From Gigaspora margarita (Eukaryota > Glomeromycota > Glomeromycetes > Diversisporales > Gigasporaceae), in assembly GCA_009809945.1 (NCBI GenBank), contig WTPW01000370.1, forward strand, positions 380,857-444,856: DNA of 64,000 nucleotides. The letters are read 5' to 3'. The notes below the pieces were generated by a model. That model worked only from the letters and a program-made list of their open reading frames with translations, did no database searches and had not been told where the DNA came from. Shown here piece after piece: positions 59,376 to 64,000 of this stretch. The translations under genes were made by a program, and so were the position numbers. The number at the start of each line of letters is the position of its first letter. Position 1 is the first letter of the stretch.

Positions 59376-59949
59376 ATATCGCGGCGACTAAAATATCTCC
59401 CACTCGCAGCTACGTTTAGTGAGATTAGCTAAATCTTACTAATTCTAATTTAATCCTTATAATAATATTTCATTATTTTTGATTTACGTCTTATTCGTTC
59501 GCTTTGATTACTGTATCATCGAATAAGCATCTATTTTATCTCTAAATATCGAAAATCACTAATTCTATTTTATGCCGAGATCACAAATGTCTTTTGGGGT
59601 TCAAAATTAATAAATGAGTGGAGCATTTTGAAAATAAGTAGGATTTTTTTTAAATAGCGTTTTTACTATATTGAATTATAAATCGGAAAAATAATTAAGA
59701 TTTTCTGGTTTTAATTTTAAACCCCATTAACAGTATTAATCACATATGTCAAAAATTTTCGGATCCAATGTGATTGTAATGTAATCTCATTTAGTATATA
59801 TACTGATTGGTTAATTACATGATGGTCAATAAGTCATAGCTCCGGACACACAATGCTACGCATAGCCTAATATATTTCTTATATATTCTTATTATTTAAG
59901 ACTTTGCTACAATAGGTAAAATGAGTTGTAAAATCATTGTCGCAGATCA

Positions 59950-60129
59950 TAATTAAAATGAGATCTCGATTCGATTTAACGCTCAAAACCTACTTATACT
60001 TGTTTAATACAAACTCTAAACTAAAATTAACCTCTAACCTTATCCCTAACCCTAAAAATTCGCACCCAAACAATTTATTTTTAGATGGTTTGTCAATTTT
60101 TTTTTTATACTATCATATCTCATTTTAAT
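59950..60129. mobile_element. Candidate MITE with telomere-like core
   Basis: 'attaaaatgagat' at the left mirrors 'atctcattttaat' at the right. The interior includes 'cctctaacc' and 'ccctaaccctaaa'. No target duplication was found, so the boundaries are tentative. Confidence 0.45.
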
Positions 60130-60411
60130 CTGATTTCATTATGAACCGTCACAATCATTAACTTGGTTTTTTGATCACTATTAATGACATACCAACTCAC
60201 GTTGGTACGGTTCTTACAATTTTATCAAGTGACCGATTACTCTTAAAAAATTTCATTGCTCATCCCCTATTCTAAATAATAAATTCATCTATTCCGTTTT
60301 AGGAAATGAAGTTATTATTCCAAATAATAAACGTATAATAAAATTTCGTTACAATAAGCAAAAGATAATAACAAGAAGGTATTATATTTGTAGCCATAGT
60401 TACTGTAACCA

Positions 60412-60704
60412 GAGTTGGCGTCGAAACGAAACCTACCAGAAACTAGTTTCGGATTTTTTCAAAAAAATCAAAATTCCGAAAGCTGAAAACTCAAAACTAT
60501 AATCCGAAACTCAAAAATATAATATAGAAGCTTTTAAAATTTATTATAAAGTTTACTCATTTTTAATGAAAAATAGATCCCAAAATATAAAATTATTTTT
60601 GAATATATTATAAAATTATATAGATAATTTTAATTATGTTCTTGCCAATTTTTTTTTCTCTGCTTCGCTTGAGTTCGGCCTCATTTTAAAACTGGCCAAC
60701 TTTA
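60412..60704. mobile_element. Candidate hAT MITE
   Basis: The left 'agagttggcgtc' and the inward right 'aagttggccagt' are similar, with 'ccgaaac' and 'gagttcgg' motifs clustered near both ends. I could not find an 8-bp duplication. Confidence 0.4.
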
Positions 60705-62480
60705 TTTTTAATAACATACCGTCATTACAAATGATTTCAAAAATCTAGGACAATAGAAAAAATTGCAAATGAACGAATCAATAAGTTTTTTGATGCCTAT
60801 TGATGTCGACAATTTATTTAATTATGTAGTAACTTATTACTTAATATTGCGTCCAATTTTTGAAAAAACTGATGCTTGCAAAGCAATCTTGATTGTCAGA
60901 ATATAAACTCTGGAATTTTACCTTTCATATTGCGATTGTGTATCATATAACTGCAAGCATGCAAAATCATTTTGGATGCATTCCAGCCCAAATAGCGTTG
61001 GATATTCAAAATTTATTCTTTAAGGGAGATATAACATATATCAGTGATTGATGTAAATTAAAGGGGTTTTTAGCATACATCAGTGCATTTGCTATATAAA
61101 TGAAAGAAATATCTAATACATCAATGCAATCAATGTATGGAATTTTGGGTAGCTTTGCTAATCGTTAATAATTCATAATTAATAATAGAAATCCCGTCGC
61201 TAGCTACAGTAACCCCATGTCTACAAAACTATTAATTCAATGATAAATAAATAAATAATAAATAAATAAATAATATATTGAATATAATAAGCCAAAATAA
61301 ATAATTACAACACATTGGCGTATACAAAAGCCACAGTATTAGATTTTAAGTAATAATTCAAAGGAATCTTTTTTTATATATGTGACAAATTAGTAAAATA
61401 TGCCCATACATGTATATATATTAATTAATAGACTTTAGATTATATTTTCAAATCACAATATGCGGTGGAACGATTGAAATAAAAATAAAAATGTTTCCGT
61501 ATCAATTTCGAAACTATATAAACTCGATACTTCCTCTAATTTTTTTATCAATGCCATCATTTTTGCTTTCATTTTATAGTAAGGTTTTTTTAAATACATG
61601 TTTGTAATTAGTTTTGGGCAATTGGACATAAAAATACAAAAAACCCCATTATACCTATTTCGTGAAAGATCGATAAATACTTACTAATCAGATTGAAAAT
61701 TTTGCAAAATGACCTAATTAGCTATAAGTCGCGACAATCAAAAAAGCCAAAAAAAAAAAAAAGACATGAAACCCATCTTTTTACATAGTTATACTGTTGG
61801 CTAAATAAAGATCCGCTAAATTAATTGAGAATATCTCAATTAGATAAAAAAATCCGGTCGGCCAGTTTAATCATGATCGAATAATCAGATTATTTAGTTT
61901 AATTTTAAAGTAAGCAAAATTTTATTTTTTTGTATAATTGTTAATTATCAATTGTTCCTATATATGACAACAATTAAGTATTTAATGATAAATAAAATAA
62001 AATTTATTTGTGAAATCTACCTGACTCCTAATTTTAAAATTTCGATTTTTCCATTTATCCCTGAAATGCGCCATTCTAAAATTCTTTAATCTTCATGTTA
62101 AAGCGCAGAAGGTAATTTCTTGGGCGTTTTCAAGCAAAAATTCAGGTCTTCCCCTTAGCAGATATTGTATCGTACATATTTATGTAATTGTTTTCAATTA
62201 TTTTACTGCATGTTATAATTGTTCTTTGGTCCATGATGAATCGCTCATGAGTAATTCATGAGACACACTCCCTACAATGGTCTGACAATGGATATCTGCT
62301 CAGGGGGAGGGCCGATTTTTTTGGTTGAAGCGCCCTTATTCGAAATTTTAGATTAAAAAATGCATGATTTATGTGATTCCCCTAGAAATTCTGCATAATT
62401 GATGATAAAATCTTATAAATGAAACAGTTTTACATGTCTCCAGCTTATTTAGCCACAGTAATACGTATTATATTGCAATA
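60705..62480. other. AT-rich upstream region of the F-box-type gene
   Basis: An (ATAA)n microsatellite lies at about 61241-61275. I see no other gene; promoter elements cannot be assigned with confidence, though 'attatattgcaata' near 62468 is TATA-like. Confidence 0.4.
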
Positions 62481-62539
62481 TTGAACTTCGTATACTTGAT
62501 GTCCAACGTGCCCAATAATAGAATTTAAGCCAATTTCGC

Positions 62540-62559
62540 TCAATCCTTTTCTTTTTTAG
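62540..62559 (+). promoter_or_regulatory. Likely 3' splice site before the F-box-type ORF
   Basis: The pyrimidine-rich 'tcaatccttttcttttttag' ends in AG directly before GGA-ATG. The donor cannot be fixed by eye. Confidence 0.5.
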
Positions 62560-62562
62560 GGA

Positions 62563-63681
62563 ATGTTTAAGCAATATATCCAAAATGAATTACCAACAGA
62601 GATACTGATCTTCATTTTCAAGCGGGTAAGATTCCCTAAGAATTTAATATTGAGCTGCAGACGAACAGCAAAATTATCCGAAGACCCTCAAGTGAAAGCA
62701 GCATGGATTATTTATCAGTATGGTGCAGCGCACTGTCTGTTTTATGAAATTAAATTGGGACACTCATTTTTGGACGCAACTGTAGCACAAGCAATAATCG
62801 CTCAAGGAGGCATACTTTCTAGATATTTTGTCCAAAGGCTTCATATGAACTTTGGTGGTTATGATAATAAGTTAATAGAACTAAAAATTGCTCATGGTGT
62901 AGGATCATCACAATTTCAAAAATCACAGAACATTCCGTGGGCTAGTAATTTGCCAATCTCTGTTTATATATTCTTATTAAAAGCCGCGTCCGAAATATAT
63001 AAGTCAGATTTGTGTTTAAAAGGCAATGACATGGAACTCTTCCATTTTTATACCGGAGGACCACAAACAATCCACTACGCTCCTCTTGTATTGGCAAAAA
63101 ATCTAGAACAAATAAAAGATCTGATATTACGCTTTAAATTCATTCCACTTCCACCGAGGAACATTGATAATCTTCCAGAAAATAATAGTCAAGAGAATAT
63201 TACACCCGAAGAATATCCTCCTAAAGATGGCCACGAAAATAACCGCCAATTAAACGTCATTGCAAGATCAATACTAATCTGCAAAGAAGTCGTTAATTTG
63301 TGGAAAGAAATCGGTTATTATGAAATCTGTTATGACGTAAATGACCTCGTAATGCAAGGATCACTTCTTATTATATTCCCTCCACAACCACCATCAAGAT
63401 GGTCCATGCCTGACAGTAAAACAATTAACGCGAGATTAACCGAATTAATCGAAGTCGGTTTTCAATTGACTTATTCTGTAATTCTTGACATCCTTCTTGT
63501 CTTTGAAAAAAGATTGGAACAAATTGGCAAAATCTTGCTAGAATCGTTCGCAGAAATCAAACACGAATCACTCGTAAATTTAGTACGTAATTGTTTAATA
63601 GAAACAAATAACCCCAAATTAAAATTTAAAAGTCAACCCGTTTTAAAGTTCATTTATGAATTTCTCCCTGACTCCCCCTAA
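62563..63681 (+). CDS. F-box-type protein, 372 aa
   Basis: The N-terminus has an F-box-like segment, residues 9-45: ELPTEILIFIFKRV, then LILSCRRTAKLSEDP, the usual L-P-x-E-I-L start and conserved leucines. F-box proteins bind Skp1 and present targets to SCF ubiquitin ligases. Residues 46-180 are an alpha-helical-looking region (AAWIIYQYGAAHCLFYE) of the kind following F-boxes in related fungal proteins. Residues 200-228 are a polar, asparagine- and proline-rich linker, and the rest is again helical. The frame is open and less AT-rich than its surroundings. The start ATG lies three bases after an acceptor-like 'cttttcttttttag' (ends 62559), with an in-frame GGA between, so an upstream exon or a 5'UTR intron is likely. 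The partner and target are unknown; the C-terminal region matches no domain I can name. Confidence 0.85.
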   Translation: MFKQYIQNELPTEILIFIFKRVRFPKNLILSCRRTAKLSEDPQVKAAWIIYQYGAAHCLFYEIKLGHSFLDATVAQAIIAQGGILSRYFVQRLHMNFGGYDNKLIELKIAHGVGSSQFQKSQNIPWASNLPISVYIFLLKAASEIYKSDLCLKGNDMELFHFYTGGPQTIHYAPLVLAKNLEQIKDLILRFKFIPLPPRNIDNLPENNSQENITPEEYPPKDGHENNRQLNVIARSILICKEVVNLWKEIGYYEICYDVNDLVMQGSLLIIFPPQPPSRWSMPDSKTINARLTELIEVGFQLTYSVILDILLVFEKRLEQIGKILLESFAEIKHESLVNLVRNCLIETNNPKLKFKSQPVLKFIYEFLPDSP

Positions 63682-63864
63682 ATCGAATTTGATCGAACTT
63701 TTCCATTTATTTGAATTTTCGTAAAATCTGAATATTTTAACACGCATGAGTGGCAAAAATCGTGCTTCAATTAACTGTTACAAATATCAATTGTATTAAA
63801 GTATGCGTAAATTGTTATCTTAAGTTTAAATATGCTAATTGTTATGACTTTATAATTTCTTTAC

Positions 63865-63870
63865 AATAAA
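63865..63870 (+). terminator. Polyadenylation signal of the F-box-type gene
   Basis: AATAAA lies 184 bases after the stop codon, in T-rich sequence; a plausible 3'UTR length. Confidence 0.5.
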
Positions 63871-64000
63871 ATTATTATGATATATTATATAGCATACTTT
63901 TATATTTTCGCCATTTAAATGGTTACATACAGACCGGTGTTATCCCTGTCACTTAAAAATTTGTTTTACCCCTGCACGATAATTGATTGCTAATTGATCG

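Larger units (their letters stand above)
50505..59740. repeat. Segmental duplication, copy B
   Basis: Direct-orientation counterpart of 20460-27830 (see the shared blocks there). Its private insertions are the element 51615-52090, MITEs 54076-54294, 55511-55656, 56224-56477 and 57005-57315, and larger unmatched stretches at about 54490-54985, 55435-56030 and 57450-59595. Shared parts show many substitutions and frame-breaking indels. Confidence 0.85.

Overview
This is a very AT-rich eukaryotic window, almost empty of genes and packed with transposable elements. Three things point to an arbuscular-mycorrhizal (Glomeromycotina, Rhizophagus-like) fungus: the base composition; a broken BTB/POZ-BACK gene copy (12840-13345) whose wording matches the large BTB family of those fungi; and a lone F-box-type gene (62563-63681). 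TTAGGG-type telomere-like arrays fit a fungus. The organism call is inference.

Layout. 1-3690: a degenerate satellite split by a 2.1 kb palindromic Mutator-type foldback element with a 9-bp target duplication. 3691-8525: AT-rich DNA with a Tc1/mariner-type MITE, then a long inverted-repeat element carrying a hAT element that itself carries a third element. 8657-20460: a tRNA-derived SINE, a second truncated copy of the same SINE core, hAT and TA-type MITEs, a polyadenylated retrocopy inside an inverted-repeat element, the BTB pseudogene, a perfect-looking palindrome, and AT-rich filler. 20460-27830 and 50505-59740: two diverged direct copies of one roughly 7 kb non-coding segment. Each carries private insertions (Helitron, MITEs, telomere-cored palindromes) that the other lacks, so each is the other's empty-site record. 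28787-42254: one old, broken Ty3/Gypsy LTR retrotransposon, inflated from about 9.2 to 13.5 kb by four nested hAT insertions. 42255-50430: a flanking repeat, a short tandem repeat, a second tRNA-headed retroposon, a related LTR fragment, a 340-bp satellite with a hAT MITE in it, and Helitron-like and TA-type ends. 59741-64000: filler, two candidate MITEs and the F-box-type gene.

Only the F-box-type gene is a confident intact protein gene. A short ORF with an apparent signal peptide (57399-57659) is a weak second candidate. The rest of the window is a layered record of insertions, many of which can be ordered by nesting and by the duplicated segments.
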